The notes: generated by a model from the letters alone, not told the origin. Positions 52,901 to 61,694 are shown, counted from the first letter of the stretch. The stretch is DNA of 64,000 bases from Nostoc sp. ATCC 43529 (GCA_003326205.1 LWTK01000036.1:372001-436000), one strand, 5' to 3'. Numbers and translations are program-made.

Positions 52901-54518
52901 TGACACACACGAAAATAAACAAAAACTTCACTTGGTAGCTTGGAATGGTATTACTGAAGAAGTATTTCAAGCAATTGAATACTTAGAATTTAACCAAGGA
53001 ATGTGCGGACTAGTAGCCCAAGAACGGCGTCAAATTATTCTCAACGATGTACCGCACTCAACCCATCCCAATGCATACATACTTCGGACTTTGGGAATTA
53101 CAGCCTATGCAGGTCAACCATTGATTGTTCAAGGAAAGCTGCTGGGGGTACTCTCCTTTGCCAGTCGCACCCGCATTCACTTGACTCCAGAGGAAACTGC
53201 TTTACTGCAAGCAACTTCCGATCAGGTGGCGGTTGCTCTGGAACGTTTTGAATTAATGGCTTCGTTACACCGACGAAAAGAGCAATTAATTCAAGCTAAC
53301 CGCATCAAAGATGAATTTTTAGCGGTTCTTTCCCACGAACTTCGCACCCCGCTAAATCCCATCCTGGGATGGTCAAAGATGCTGCAAAGTAAAAAGTATG
53401 ACGCAGCAACCACCGCTCGTGCCTTGGAAACAATTGAGCGTAATGCTAAGCTGCAAACTCAGCTAATTGAAGATTTACTGGATGTTTCTCGGATTTTGCA
53501 AGGCAAACTCAGCTTGAATATTGCTCCTGTGAATTTGGTAAGTGCGATCGCCGCAGCTTTAGAAACCGTGCGTTTAGCTGCCCAAGCTAAATCTATCAAT
53601 TTGCGATTTGTGATTTTAGATTTGGCATCAGAAAATACTAACAGAAATTTAGCATCCATTGAGTTTAATAAACAACCAGACAATCTCAAATCTCAAATTC
53701 AAGTGGTGCTGTCGGCGCACCAAGGCTACGACTCAAAATTCCTAGTAGCCGGGGATTCAGTCCGCTTACAACAAGTGATCTGGAATTTGCTTTCCAATGC
53801 CATCAAGTTTACACCCCAAGGCGGACAAGTAGAAATCAGTTTAACCTCTGTTGATTCTCAAGCTCAACTGCAAGTATGTGATACAGGCAAAGGAATTAAC
53901 CCCGACTTTTTACCATTCGTCTTTGACTACTTCCGACAAGCTGACGGTGCAACCACCAGAAAATTCGGGGGGTTGGGATTAGGATTAGCGATTGTTCGTC
54001 ACATCGTCGAATTACATGGCGGCACAGTTAAGGCAGAAAGTTTAGGGGAAGAACAAGGAGCAACCTTTACAGTCATGTTGCCGTTGATGAAAATATCTAC
54101 TAATAATCACGAGATTGATAGACAATCAGATGATTCGCCTGATTTAAATGGGCTAAAAGTTTTGTTGGTGGATGATGAGCGTGATACGCGAGAGTTGATT
54201 GCTTTCATTTTGGAGCAGTCTGGGGCAATAGTAACCCAAGTAGCATCAGCTATGGAAGCATTACAAGTTCTGCCTGAGTTACAGCCAAATCTACTCCTAA
54301 GTGACGTTGGAATGCCTGAAGTAGACGGCTATATGTTGATCCGTCAAATCAGAGATATGCCGCCAGAACTGGGAGGGAAAATTCCGGCCATCGCTTTAAC
54401 CGCCTATGCAGCTGAAATTGATTATCAACAGGCAATGGCCGCCGGCTTTGACAAGCATATCACCAAACCTGTGGAGCCAGCGAAGTTGGTTCGAGCGATC
54501 GCTAACCTGATTTTCTGA
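49983..54518 (+). CDS. Giant membrane-anchored multi-PAS hybrid histidine kinase
   Basis: 1511 aa. An N-terminal DUF4118/KdpD-like membrane domain with about four helices (residues 15-115, includes VFTFFYAAVAVSAWYGG) is followed by about six PAS/PAC units (roughly 125-250, 255-375, 380-505, 510-660, 665-790, 795-925), a GAF domain (about 940-1085), HisKA with His1118 in LAVLSHELRTPLNPILG, HATPase_c (NLLSNAIKFTPQGG, VCDTGKGI, FGGLGLGLAIV) and a C-terminal receiver with Asp1441 in LLSDVGMPEVDG. Two PAS units (about 130-250 and 670-790) are near-duplicates (PYEKEYIRKDGSRVPV). It is co-transcribed with the XRE regulator. The final receiver implies a phosphorelay through a separate Hpt protein. 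The signal is unknown. Confidence 0.92.
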   Translation: MSVKLLEKFLMTRSGSVTYGVMILAVVVALIMARLLQPVFDPSVFTFFYAAVAVSAWYGGMEAGMLAIALSAIVAFYFLIEPVYSFEIPSFSVLVRLTTFSLVSLLITALFSELQTAKAKAESSLKLLQNSEMRFSRLAESNIIGVIVSDLNGRIIEANDAFLKMVGYTREDLSAKEIDWRQITAPESLILSERCVEELKNSGVCKPFEKEYICKDGSRVPVLLGSVLVENGQETVIGFVVDLSERKQALSALQQANERVTRTLESMSDAFVSLDRDWRIIYQNTEAERINGKSRTEVVGKCHWEEWPASVGTNVERQYRRAMAEQIPVHFEHHYYLPCEYDLWLEIHAYPCEDGLDIFFRDITERKQVEQILREKEERLRLANERFELAAAAVNCLIYDWDIEQDRVERTEGLTRILGYPLDIAQKTGNWWRQLVHPEDLQRVESEAGVAWVNGNRYTAEYRIRNQNHQYVYVLDQGIVVKRDADGKPLRVVGSTTNISERKQIEEALQEQERKYRYIFEAAGVSIFEEDFSLVKAALDELKAQGVENFRAFFAEHPEFIQQAVGMVIIANVNNAAVRMFGAENKNELLVPLHQIFVPETLEVFVEELLAITDGETYLESETILKTLQGESLNVLFTITFPPANAKFDSVLVSIMNITARKQAEAAVKASEERLRSFVEANVVGIIFGDVEGGINEANEEFLRIVGYSQEDLQAGKLRWTDITPPEYLYLDELAIAEAKAKGACTPYEKEYIRKDGSRVPVVIGYSLLGESRHKTVVFILDISDRQQIEKALHQSEERFQAFMDNSPAAAWITDANGRVLYLSPTYFRTFELATNNAINKNIFELYPAEIAQVFLSNIKIVAQTNQVLEIIESAPRTDGSLGEFLVYKFPIADPSGQHLVGGVAVDITERERALREREQAQKALQERSEGLKLLFETASDLLSTERPLDLMNTLFSKLSAQMHLDFYFHYLIDTHENKQKLHLVAWNGITEEVFQAIEYLEFNQGMCGLVAQERRQIILNDVPHSTHPNAYILRTLGITAYAGQPLIVQGKLLGVLSFASRTRIHLTPEETALLQATSDQVAVALERFELMASLHRRKEQLIQANRIKDEFLAVLSHELRTPLNPILGWSKMLQSKKYDAATTARALETIERNAKLQTQLIEDLLDVSRILQGKLSLNIAPVNLVSAIAAALETVRLAAQAKSINLRFVILDLASENTNRNLASIEFNKQPDNLKSQIQVVLSAHQGYDSKFLVAGDSVRLQQVIWNLLSNAIKFTPQGGQVEISLTSVDSQAQLQVCDTGKGINPDFLPFVFDYFRQADGATTRKFGGLGLGLAIVRHIVELHGGTVKAESLGEEQGATFTVMLPLMKISTNNHEIDRQSDDSPDLNGLKVLLVDDERDTRELIAFILEQSGAIVTQVASAMEALQVLPELQPNLLLSDVGMPEVDGYMLIRQIRDMPPELGGKIPAIALTAYAAEIDYQQAMAAGFDKHITKPVEPAKLVRAIANLIF

Positions 54519-54700
54519 TTCCAACCAATACATTGAACAGAGCATTTTTGTAAGTAGCAATTTGAGTTATCTACGATCTGTCTTGTGTAGTGAATGCTAT
54601 TCCTACCACAAGTAGAGTTATTCATTTCCATTGATTCGTTAAGTTTAGTGAAGTATCGAGAATAATTTTCTCAATAACTTTAACTTGCTCGGAGTTTTTT

Positions 54701-55138
54701 ATGACTTACACAGTTGACGAAAAAACAAGACCAGCTTTAGAAACTTTTCGACGCTTTGATGTAGATACTCAACTGGCCGTACTTTGGTTTGGTTACCTAG
54801 ATATTAAAGACCAACTACAACCAGCACCTCCTCAAGACATAGAAACCCTTGGAAAAGCAGTCTTTGATCGAATTAAAGTTTTGCCTCAGCAAGAACAACT
54901 GCAAGCACAACGCGACTTGCTTACAGGTACAAATAATGAAATCGGCCAAGCCTATAAGAATCTGAATCCTAGAGCTAAATTGGAAGCTTGGCTGTTGTTG
55001 GCACAAGGAATAGAAAATGGAACTATCATCCCTGTACCATCTGACTATCAACTACCAAGTGCAACTAATGAATTTAGAGCAATGATTAAAGACCTAAACT
55101 TTGAGCAACGGATTAATTTCTTGCTAAGTGCTGTATAA
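54701..55138 (+). CDS. Helical carotenoid protein (OCP N-terminal-domain homologue)
   Basis: 145 aa, equivalent to the all-helical N-terminal carotenoid-binding domain of the orange carotenoid protein without the C-terminal NTF2-like domain. [16 protein letters not shown] matches the OCP DQLALIWFAYLEM helix, keeping the carotenoid-contacting Trp29 and Tyr32. The [11 protein letters not shown] helix keeps a Trp (97) at the place of the second ring-stacking aromatic but has Leu where OCP has Tyr. [14 protein letters not shown] and [14 protein letters not shown] close the domain. HCPs bind ketocarotenoids and quench singlet oxygen or phycobilisome excitation. No FRP or CTD-homologue gene is adjacent. 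A possible ribosome-binding GGAG lies before the ATG. Confidence 0.88.
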   Translation: MTYTVDEKTRPALETFRRFDVDTQLAVLWFGYLDIKDQLQPAPPQDIETLGKAVFDRIKVLPQQEQLQAQRDLLTGTNNEIGQAYKNLNPRAKLEAWLLLAQGIENGTIIPVPSDYQLPSATNEFRAMIKDLNFEQRINFLLSAV

Positions 55139-55406
55139 GCAATAGGTTAACTCATACCATTTTGAATGTTAGATTTGTATTCATCCATATCTCACATTCA
55201 TTTTTCAAATTGGTATCAGTCCAAAAATCTTTCAAAGCTTTGAATCATTGGGGATAATAAAAACGAGCAACTTTAGCTAAGTCTGGTTTGTTTCGTTTTA
55301 GTTCAACATAACGCAGAGATGCTAGCTTCTGCATTATACCAATTCGCAATGATGTAGAGACGTTGCAATGCAACGTCTCTATTAATATTTGTTTGTTCAG
55401 ATAAAA
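55139..55406. repeat. Two palindromic repeats between HCP and arsC
   Basis: An imperfect inverted repeat at 55154-55217 (ATACCATTTTGAATG ... AATTGGTAT; family ATACCAATTTGAAAAATG) is followed by a perfect 13-bp palindrome TAGAGACGTTGCA-A-TGCAACGTCTCTA at 55355-55381. The latter shares the GTAGAGACG arm with 38330 and 48041. They separate convergent HCP and arsC transcripts and may act as terminators. Confidence 0.6.
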
Positions 55407-55802
55407 TTAATTTAGAGAATCAATTAACTTCAAAACTCGTTCTTTAACTTCATCCCGAACGCGGCGAAAAACTTCAATTGATTGTCCTTCTGGGTCGTCA
55501 AGTTGCCAATCTTCAAACACATCTCTTAACACCCATACTTCGGGTAAATTAACGCCACACCCACATAACGAAATCACCGCATCATAATCTTCAGCTTGAA
55601 AATCACTTAAAGACTTTGAGGTTTGATTGCTAATATCAATGCCAATTTCTGACATCACTGCAACAGCAATAGGATCTACTTGACTAGCTGCTAAGCCGGA
55701 ACTTTGAACGGCAATTTTATTTTCTCCTAAAGTTCTTGCAAATCCCTCTGCTATTTGGGAACGACGAGAATTATGCTGACAAATAAACATTACTTTTTTC
55801 AT
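55407..55802 (-). CDS. arsC: Arsenate reductase ArsC (low-MW phosphatase fold)
   Basis: A 131-aa enzyme that reduces arsenate to arsenite for export. The P-loop FICQHNSRRSQ (Cys8, Arg14) is the nucleophile site of the protein-tyrosine-phosphatase-fold ArsC group. Cys80 and Cys82 in SLCGCGVNLPE form the redox pair, and Asp103 in LDDPEG is the general acid. The CGCG spacing resembles the cyanobacterial (Synechocystis-type) ArsC, which couples to glutathione/glutaredoxin. It lies 80 bp downstream of arsI in the same direction; both are probably transcribed from the arsI/arsR divergent promoter. Confidence 0.92.
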   Translation of the reverse strand: MKKVMFICQHNSRRSQIAEGFARTLGENKIAVQSSGLAASQVDPIAVAVMSEIGIDISNQTSKSLSDFQAEDYDAVISLCGCGVNLPEVWVLRDVFEDWQLDDPEGQSIEVFRRVRDEVKERVLKLIDSLN

Positions 55803-55882
55803 AATTCCTGCCCCTGTTTTTACTCTACAAAATTACCAGAGGCAGGTTAAGCCTCTGGCAATAGTCTACAATTTGCTTTCTT

Positions 55883-56338
55883 CTAAGCACAACATGGCTT
55901 ATTAACAACCTTGGCTACACCAGCTGAATTAACTGTACTCACCAAATTCTTTTCTGGTGCTGTGTCTGACACCTTCACCACAAACACTTCCCAACGGTTC
56001 CCATCGGGATCTGTTACCCAAACTTTATCTTGCAAAGCGTAGCAACAATCAGTATTGTCTTCGGTAAATAATGCTAGTCCCGCCTCTGTAAACCTCTGTA
56101 TCGCAGCTTGCACTTCTTCTGTAGTTTCAACTTGTACGCCCAAATGAGACAATGCACCACCTGTCTGAACGCTAGCAACTAGATTCAATGTCAAATTTAA
56201 AGCTGGGCTGGCAATATCAAACTTAGCGTAGTCATCCTTATATTTCAGAGGTTCCACGCCAAACATTGCCCGATAAAATGCCACAGATTTTTCAATGTCA
56301 GTAACATTCAAAGCCACATGAGTTTTCAGCAGTGCCAT
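55883..56338 (-). CDS. arsI: C-As lyase ArsI (ArsI/CadI family)
   Basis: A 151-aa vicinal-oxygen-chelate dioxygenase that cleaves the carbon-arsenic bond of trivalent organoarsenicals such as methylarsenite. Fe(II) ligands are His7 (KTHVALNV), His65 (LSHLGVQV) and Glu117 (RWEVFVV), and the substrate-binding vicinal pair Cys98-Cys99 (DNTDCCYA) is present. An extra C-terminal pair (KPCCA) may also bind arsenic. It starts at ATG 56338, divergent from arsR with candidate operators between them, and is followed by arsC. No arsM methylase is in the window, so it probably detoxifies environmental methylated arsenic. Confidence 0.92.
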   Translation of the reverse strand: MALLKTHVALNVTDIEKSVAFYRAMFGVEPLKYKDDYAKFDIASPALNLTLNLVASVQTGGALSHLGVQVETTEEVQAAIQRFTEAGLALFTEDNTDCCYALQDKVWVTDPDGNRWEVFVVKVSDTAPEKNLVSTVNSAGVAKVVNKPCCA

Positions 56339-56373
56339 AATTTTGCTCCTTGTAATCTTTAATATCGATACTT

Positions 56374-56389
56374 ATCAATATTTATCGAT
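56374..56389. promoter_or_regulatory. Candidate ArsR operator in the arsI/arsR divergent region
   Basis: ATCAA-TATTTA-TCGAT has one mismatch to the ATCAA-N6-TTGAT form seen perfectly at 61748-61763. It is overlapped by a larger 9-bp inverted repeat ATATCGATA / TATCGATAT (about 56362-56391). Position upstream of arsI fits an ArsR-controlled promoter. Confidence 0.5.
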
Positions 56390-56408
56390 ATCAATATGTT
56401 GCCAGAAT

Positions 56409-56428
56409 ATATTGACGAATGTCAATAT
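56409..56428. promoter_or_regulatory. Perfect 8-bp palindrome just upstream of arsR
   Basis: ATATTGAC-GAAT-GTCAATAT is an exact inverted repeat ending 6 bp before the ATG at 56435. Its position in the proposed 5' leader argues that translation of arsR starts at 56435 rather than at the upstream ATG 56396. Autoregulatory ArsR operator is the likely role. Confidence 0.5.
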
Positions 56429-56434
56429 AAGAGT

Positions 56435-56782
56435 ATGAATTTTCCTAAACAAATTTCCACTTGTTGTCCACCACTGTTGTCATGCTGCATCAAACCTGAG
56501 GATGCAGCCCAAACAGCAGCGATTTTTCGAGCTTTGGGAGAACCTGCTCGTTTGCAATTGCTGAGTCTAATTGCCAATCAACCAGAGGGTGAAGCCTGTG
56601 CTTGTGAGTTAACAGAACCTTTGGGACTATCCCAGCCCACCGTCAGCCATCATCTCAAGGTGCTGTACGAAGCGGGTTTGCTGGAGAAAGAACGACGCGG
56701 TACATGGATTTACTATCGCGTGGCTGCTGAACGGATTGAAGCTTTGCGAAACGCTTTAGCCCTACCTCAAAAAACCCAATAA
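56435..56782 (+). CDS. arsR: ArsR/SmtB-family arsenic-responsive repressor 1
   Basis: A 115-aa winged-helix repressor that leaves DNA on binding As(III). The start at 56435 (MNFPKQISTCC) has an AAGAG ribosome-binding site 4 nt upstream; the upstream ATG 56396 lacks one. The HTH is LGLSQPTVSHHLKVLYEAGLLEKERRGTWIYYRV. Candidate arsenic ligands are the CACEL pair in the alpha3 helix (Cys55, Cys57) and the N-terminal TCC...SCC pairs. It is divergent from arsI and convergent with acr3 (24-bp gap), so it likely controls both the arsI-arsC unit and itself. Confidence 0.92.
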   Translation: MNFPKQISTCCPPLLSCCIKPEDAAQTAAIFRALGEPARLQLLSLIANQPEGEACACELTEPLGLSQPTVSHHLKVLYEAGLLEKERRGTWIYYRVAAERIEALRNALALPQKTQ

Positions 56783-56805
56783 ACATATTTCTAAAAGATT
56801 CCTAA

Positions 56806-57948
56806 TTACGAATTACACCGTGGATCTGCCAATGTTGCCTTTTCTGGCTCCCTTGGAAACCAAGCGGCCGTTCGCTTACAAACCTCAACCAGCATCAACA
56901 TTAGTGGGACTTCGATTAAAATGCCTACCACTGTGGCAAGGGCAGCGCCAGAATTTAAGCCAAACAGCATTACTGCTGTAGCGATCGCCACTTCAAAATG
57001 ATTGCTGGCTCCAATTAATGCTGCGGGTGCGGCATCTTCGTAAGAAATATTTAGCTTTAAAGCTGCCACATAACTAATCAAAAAAATAAAATTAGTTTGG
57101 ATAAATAGTGGCACAGCAATTAATAAAATATGCAAAGGGTTGCTAACAATTAATTCACCTTTAAAAGCAAATAGCAAAATTAAAGTAATCAGCAAAGCAG
57201 TAATAGCAATTGGACTGAGATACTTTAAAAATCTCCGTTCAAACCACTCTCTACCTTTGTTTTGAAAAATCCAATAGCGGCTGTACATTCCTACTATTAA
57301 AGGCAATCCGACATAAATCAGCACCGACAAAACAATTGTTTGCCAGGGTACCATTAAATCATTTGCTGCCAGTAACCACCTGCCTAAAGGTGCGTACAAA
57401 AACAGCATTGTCAGAGAATTAACCGCCACCATCACCAAAGTGTGTCCTTGGTTGCCATAAGAAAGATAACCCCACAGCAGCACCATTGCAGTACAAGGAG
57501 CAATTCCCAGTAAAATCGTGCCAGCAATGTAGGAATTGGCGATCGCTACTTCACTACCCCGAATTAATTCACTCCCTGTAATTAGCGGACGAAATAACCA
57601 ACCTAAGAAAAACTGGGCAAATACTACCATCGTGAATGGCTTAATCAACCAGTTCACAATCAAAGTGAGAATAACTGGCTTTGGGGCACGGATAGCATTT
57701 GCAGCTTGAGTGAAGTCAATTTTCACCATGATGGGGTACATCATAAAAAACAGACACACTGCAATAGGAATTGACACTTGATAAATACTCAACGCATCCA
57801 GCATCACCGCCACCCCAGGAAATAATCTTCCGAGTGTAATTCCTGCCAAGATGCACAAAAACACCCAAAGCGTGAGGTATTTTTCAAAAAAACTCAGATT
57901 ACTCCCTACTTTTGCTGGAGTTTTATTCGCCTGCGAATTTGTACTCAT
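56806..57948 (-). CDS. acr3: ACR3-family arsenite efflux permease
   Basis: A 380-aa membrane protein with about ten helices of the ACR3 (BART superfamily) type. It exports arsenite using the proton-motive force. Diagnostic features are [41 protein letters not shown] with the essential Cys in helix 5, and [18 protein letters not shown]. Full length. It follows arsJ in the same direction after 102 bp of GGGCATGGGGCAT-type spacer repeat, which may weaken or break co-transcription. Also called ArsB in many annotations, although ACR3 is unrelated to E. coli ArsB. Confidence 0.94.
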   Translation of the reverse strand: MSTNSQANKTPAKVGSNLSFFEKYLTLWVFLCILAGITLGRLFPGVAVMLDALSIYQVSIPIAVCLFFMMYPIMVKIDFTQAANAIRAPKPVILTLIVNWLIKPFTMVVFAQFFLGWLFRPLITGSELIRGSEVAIANSYIAGTILLGIAPCTAMVLLWGYLSYGNQGHTLVMVAVNSLTMLFLYAPLGRWLLAANDLMVPWQTIVLSVLIYVGLPLIVGMYSRYWIFQNKGREWFERRFLKYLSPIAITALLITLILLFAFKGELIVSNPLHILLIAVPLFIQTNFIFLISYVAALKLNISYEDAAPAALIGASNHFEVAIATAVMLFGLNSGAALATVVGILIEVPLMLMLVEVCKRTAAWFPREPEKATLADPRCNS

Positions 57949-58050
57949 AGATGTTAATCAATAAAAGCGAATCGTGAAGGAGATGAGGGAGCAGGGGAAG
58001 CAGGGTTAGAATAACCAATGCCCCATGCCCCATGCCCAATGCCCCATGCC

Positions 58051-59313
58051 CTAATCTCCATCTCCAGCTTTCCAAGCGATCGCTTTGCTGGGTTCGGGAT
58101 CTGGTAGCTTTAGAGAAATTAATCCTGCTGCGAGGACAAAGAACATGGATGTCCACAAACAGCCAACTAACCCGAAAAACTGATATACCAAACCTGATAA
58201 AACAGTGCCAGCTAATCGGCCACCAGAGTTTGCCATATAGTAAAAACCGACGTTCAAAGCTACTTTGTCATCATCAGTGAATGCCAATACTAGATAAGAA
58301 TGAACGGCTGAGTTGAAGGCAAACACTACGCCAAAAATCAGGAGTCCGCCAACGAGCGCAATATTCGCTTTTATACCTAGTTGGAGAGCAAGAGCGATCG
58401 CAGCTGGAACTACAGTTAAAGTAAATGTCCAAAATTGGATGGTTTTTGATTGTGGTGGACGGCCAGAACCAAATCGCTGAATCAGTGTTGGTGCCAAGAA
58501 CTGAATAATCCCATATCCAATCACCCAACAAGCCAAGAATCCACCGACCTGATAAAACGACCATCCCAAAATTTCACGTAAAAATACTGGTAATCCTACA
58601 ACAAACCAGACATCCCTCGAACCAAATAAAAAGAATCGGGCAGCTGAGAGAATATTGATCTCTTGGCTCTTAGAAAAGAGTTGGCTAAACTTGACTTTTT
58701 TCTTGATTTTGCCCATTCCTTTAGGCAGCAATAGCCCACTGAACATAATCAAGAACAGTCCCCCTGCCATAATCCACAGGGAATTGACAAAGCCAAGCGA
58801 AGCCAAAAGTGCGCTACCAACAAAAAAGCCAACTCCTTTGAGAGCATTTTTAGAACCTGTCAGTACTGCTACCCATTTGAACAAAGACGATTGGGCATCC
58901 TGGGGCACCACCAACCGAATAGCACTCTTGGAACTCATCTTCGTTAGGTCTTTGGCAATCCCAGAAAATGCCTGCGCTACCATCACATAAACGACTGCAA
59001 ACGACTGTACCCAATCAGGATTTAGCCATGACAGCATGACTAAAGAGAAGATTTGTAGCCCGATGCCAGTATAAAGGGTAACTTTGAGTCCTAATTGAGA
59101 ACCAATCCAACCGCCTAAAAAGTTCGTGATGATGCCGAAGACTTCGTAGAACAGAAATAAAAAGGCAATTTGTAGTGGTGTATAGCCAATTTGGTTGAAA
59201 TAAAGCAGCACCAGCATTCGCAAGGCGCCATCGGTGATGGTGAAACCCCAATAGGCGAGGGTGACTAGGATATAGTTTTTGAAATTGGCGCTAGAAGCTG
59301 TAGTGGAAGACAT
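58051..59313 (-). CDS. arsJ: MFS transporter ArsJ (1-arseno-3-phosphoglycerate exporter)
   Basis: A 420-aa, 12-helix major facilitator. The start (NFKNYILVTLAYWGFTITDGALRMLVLLYFNQIGYTP) and the SGIAKDLTKMSSKSAIRLVVP loop are characteristic of ArsJ. ArsJ extrudes 1-arseno-3-phosphoglycerate, formed when GAPDH uses arsenate in place of phosphate; outside, the product hydrolyses back to arsenate. It lies 82 bp downstream of the partner GAPDH gene on the same strand, the usual arrangement. The C-terminus is short (PDPEPSKAIAWKAGDGD). Confidence 0.93.
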   Translation of the reverse strand: MSSTTASSANFKNYILVTLAYWGFTITDGALRMLVLLYFNQIGYTPLQIAFLFLFYEVFGIITNFLGGWIGSQLGLKVTLYTGIGLQIFSLVMLSWLNPDWVQSFAVVYVMVAQAFSGIAKDLTKMSSKSAIRLVVPQDAQSSLFKWVAVLTGSKNALKGVGFFVGSALLASLGFVNSLWIMAGGLFLIMFSGLLLPKGMGKIKKKVKFSQLFSKSQEINILSAARFFLFGSRDVWFVVGLPVFLREILGWSFYQVGGFLACWVIGYGIIQFLAPTLIQRFGSGRPPQSKTIQFWTFTLTVVPAAIALALQLGIKANIALVGGLLIFGVVFAFNSAVHSYLVLAFTDDDKVALNVGFYYMANSGGRLAGTVLSGLVYQFFGLVGCLWTSMFFVLAAGLISLKLPDPEPSKAIAWKAGDGD

Positions 59314-59395
59314 GAGGGAAGAGAGAAGAGATTTAAACGCAAAGGAACGCAGAGTCAGCGCAGAGGCACGCAGAGTATTTCTGAATGAGAATATT

Positions 59396-60412
59396 TCACG
59401 CCTTTAGACTCAGAGCTACTTTCCGGGTGAGTTCGACCATGCGGTTGGCGTAGCCCCATTCGTTGTCATACCAAGCGAGTATTTTGACTTGTGTCTCGTC
59501 TACCACCATTGTGGAGAGGGCATCAATGATGGAAGATCGAGGATCGTCTTTGTAGTCGATGGATACTAAAGGACGCTCCTCATAGCCGAGAATTCCTTTG
59601 AGTGGTGCTTGTTCGGAAGCTGCTTTTAGTAAGCTATTAATCTCTTCTACGGTGGTGGGGCGCACTACTTCAAATACACAGTCTGTTAAAGAAGCGTTGA
59701 GCAAGGGTACTCGTACTGCTATGCCGTTGAGTTTGCCGTTGAGTTCTGGATAAATCAGTCCGATGGCTGTTGCCGATCCGGTGGTGGTAGGAATTAAGGA
59801 TAGACTGGTAGCTCTCGCCCGACGCAAATCTTTATGGGGTGCATCCACGATGGTCTGAGTATTGGTGTTGTCATGGATGGTGGTGATAATTCCATGCTTA
59901 ATGCCCAAGCCTTCATGGATTACTTTCACAACTGGAGCTAAACAGTTAGTCGTACAAGAGGCAGCAGTCAAAAGATGATGTTTTTGAGGCTCGTAGAGGT
60001 AGTCATTAACCCCCATGACAATATTCAAGGCTTCTTCTTTTACCGGAGCAGCCACAATTACCTTTTCTACTCCCCGCTTAAAATAGGGGTCGAGAGTGGC
60101 GGGAGTCCTAAACTTGCCGGAGCATTCCAACACGATATCAATGCCTAAGTCTTCCCAAGGAACTTCACCAGGTTGGGAATGTTCGCTAAAGCTCAGGGGT
60201 GTTCCATCAATAAGAATGCGATTCTCCTGTGCTTCTACTTCCGATGACCAACGCCCGTGGACAGAATCAAATTTGAGCAAATGAGCTGCTGTGACTGCCC
60301 CTCCTTTAATCTCGTTGATATGCACAAACTCTAGCTCTGGCCAACCCCAAGCAGCCCGCAGAGCTAGCCGCCCAATTCTGCCAAATCCGTTGATGCCAAC
60401 ACGTACTTTCAT
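59396..60412 (-). CDS. ArsJ-associated glyceraldehyde-3-phosphate dehydrogenase
   Basis: A 338-aa NAD-dependent [20 protein letters not shown] binds the cofactor, Cys153 in SCTTNCLAP is the catalytic thiol, and [15 protein letters not shown] is the C-terminal signature. Adjacent to arsJ, it belongs to the dedicated arsenate-detoxification branch, producing 1-arseno-3-phosphoglycerate rather than serving glycolysis. The presence of [25 protein letters not shown] and a strongly modified coenzyme loop (NEIKGG) is consistent with that subgroup. ATG at 60412. The upstream 179 bp to pstS is AT-rich without clear operator. Confidence 0.92.
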   Translation of the reverse strand: MKVRVGINGFGRIGRLALRAAWGWPELEFVHINEIKGGAVTAAHLLKFDSVHGRWSSEVEAQENRILIDGTPLSFSEHSQPGEVPWEDLGIDIVLECSGKFRTPATLDPYFKRGVEKVIVAAPVKEEALNIVMGVNDYLYEPQKHHLLTAASCTTNCLAPVVKVIHEGLGIKHGIITTIHDNTNTQTIVDAPHKDLRRARATSLSLIPTTTGSATAIGLIYPELNGKLNGIAVRVPLLNASLTDCVFEVVRPTTVEEINSLLKAASEQAPLKGILGYEERPLVSIDYKDDPRSSIIDALSTMVVDETQVKILAWYDNEWGYANRMVELTRKVALSLKA

Positions 60413-60591
60413 TAGTTTTCCTAAGTTTATTTAAATCAATAAAATCTGAGTTGATGAATCTGTTTTCAATTAATTGGTAATAGCAAACTGATTCAAGAGT
60501 GTGTTTTAGTAAGGGCTTTAGTCTTTGAAATTTAAGCACTAGATTCCTAACTTTTAACTCTCAAAAAAGCCGTTGTTTTTGAGTTAAAGCA

Positions 60592-61650
60592 CTAATTTTG
60601 TTCTAGCTTCAAAAAATCACTAATTTTTAAATTAATCTGCTCTTTCCCTGCAAATACCATTCCTTGTTTGCCTGCTTGGAAGCGTTTTTCCACTAATTCA
60701 GATGCTTCACTAGGTAAATGCACATACCCAACCGAACTAGTTGTTATGGGTGCAAACTTGAGGTAATAATCCAGAAATTCTCTGAGTTCTGGACGATTTT
60801 GCAAAGAGTCAGCATTAACATAAATCAACAATGGTCGAGCTAATGGCTGATATTCTGCTTTTTCAACAGTTTCAGTAGATGGCAATACTGCTCCTTTGCC
60901 GCTATCAATCGCCAGAGGTTTTAATCGACTTTTGTTGTCTTCGTAATAAGCAAGCCCGAAATAACCCAAAGCATTGGGATCTGTGCCGACTCCACGCACT
61001 AAGGCGAGATCGTCTTCACTGGAGGTGTAATCTCTGCGGCTGGCTCTGGTTTTACCAACAATAGCTTCTGTGAAATAATCAAAGGTACCAGACTGACCGC
61101 CTGCACCATAGAGGTTAATTGGTCTATCAGGCCAAGAGGATCGCACTTGATTCCAACGAGTAATTTTTCCTTGGGCTTCTGGCTGCCAAAGCTTTTTCAA
61201 TTCAGCTATAGTAATGTCTTTTGCCCAAGTATTTTCCGAATTTACCGCAACAGTTAGGGCATCAAAAGCAACAGGTAACTCGATAAATTTGACACCATTT
61301 TTGTTGCAAGTTTCTATCTCTGCTTTCAAGATAGGACGCGAGGCGTTGCTGATATCTGTTTGTTTGCTACAAAATTTTTTAAACCCAGCGCTAGTACCGG
61401 AAAAGTTAACTACGAACTGTCCTTTGTACTGTTGCTTGGTTTGTTGAAACTGGTTAGCGATCGCCTCAGTAATCGGATACACTGTGCTAGAACCATCAAT
61501 CTGAATTGTCGTCACCTTTGTTGAATCACTGACTTCTGTAACCTTTGGCAACGACTGACTCTGACTAGATAAATTGGATGTGTTTGTGCAACTGCTAACA
61601 ACAGCCAACACTCCAAATGCGAGAGCCAATTTTTTTGCGATCGCGTTCAT
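60592..61650 (-). CDS. PstS-type phosphate-binding lipoprotein in the arsenic island
   Basis: About 352 aa from ATG 61650, preceded by an AGGTGAGG ribosome-binding site; a GTG three codons earlier is less likely. A lipobox (VLAVVSSC, lipidated Cys21) marks it as a membrane-anchored periplasmic protein. The PBP-like fold has IDGSSTVYPITEAIA, FSGTSAGFKKFC, DISNASRP and GAGGQSGTFDYFTEAI, the phosphate-loop signatures of PstS/SphX. No pstCAB genes adjoin it. In an ars locus it may supply phosphate in preference to arsenate or bind arsenate for export control. Two ArsR-like operator motifs lie directly upstream, so arsenic induction is likely. Confidence 0.85.
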   Translation of the reverse strand: MNAIAKKLALAFGVLAVVSSCTNTSNLSSQSQSLPKVTEVSDSTKVTTIQIDGSSTVYPITEAIANQFQQTKQQYKGQFVVNFSGTSAGFKKFCSKQTDISNASRPILKAEIETCNKNGVKFIELPVAFDALTVAVNSENTWAKDITIAELKKLWQPEAQGKITRWNQVRSSWPDRPINLYGAGGQSGTFDYFTEAIVGKTRASRRDYTSSEDDLALVRGVGTDPNALGYFGLAYYEDNKSRLKPLAIDSGKGAVLPSTETVEKAEYQPLARPLLIYVNADSLQNRPELREFLDYYLKFAPITTSSVGYVHLPSEASELVEKRFQAGKQGMVFAGKEQINLKISDFLKLEQN

Positions 61651-61694
61651 TGACCTCACCTTTATAGTTAATTTTACTGGTATATTTACATCAT

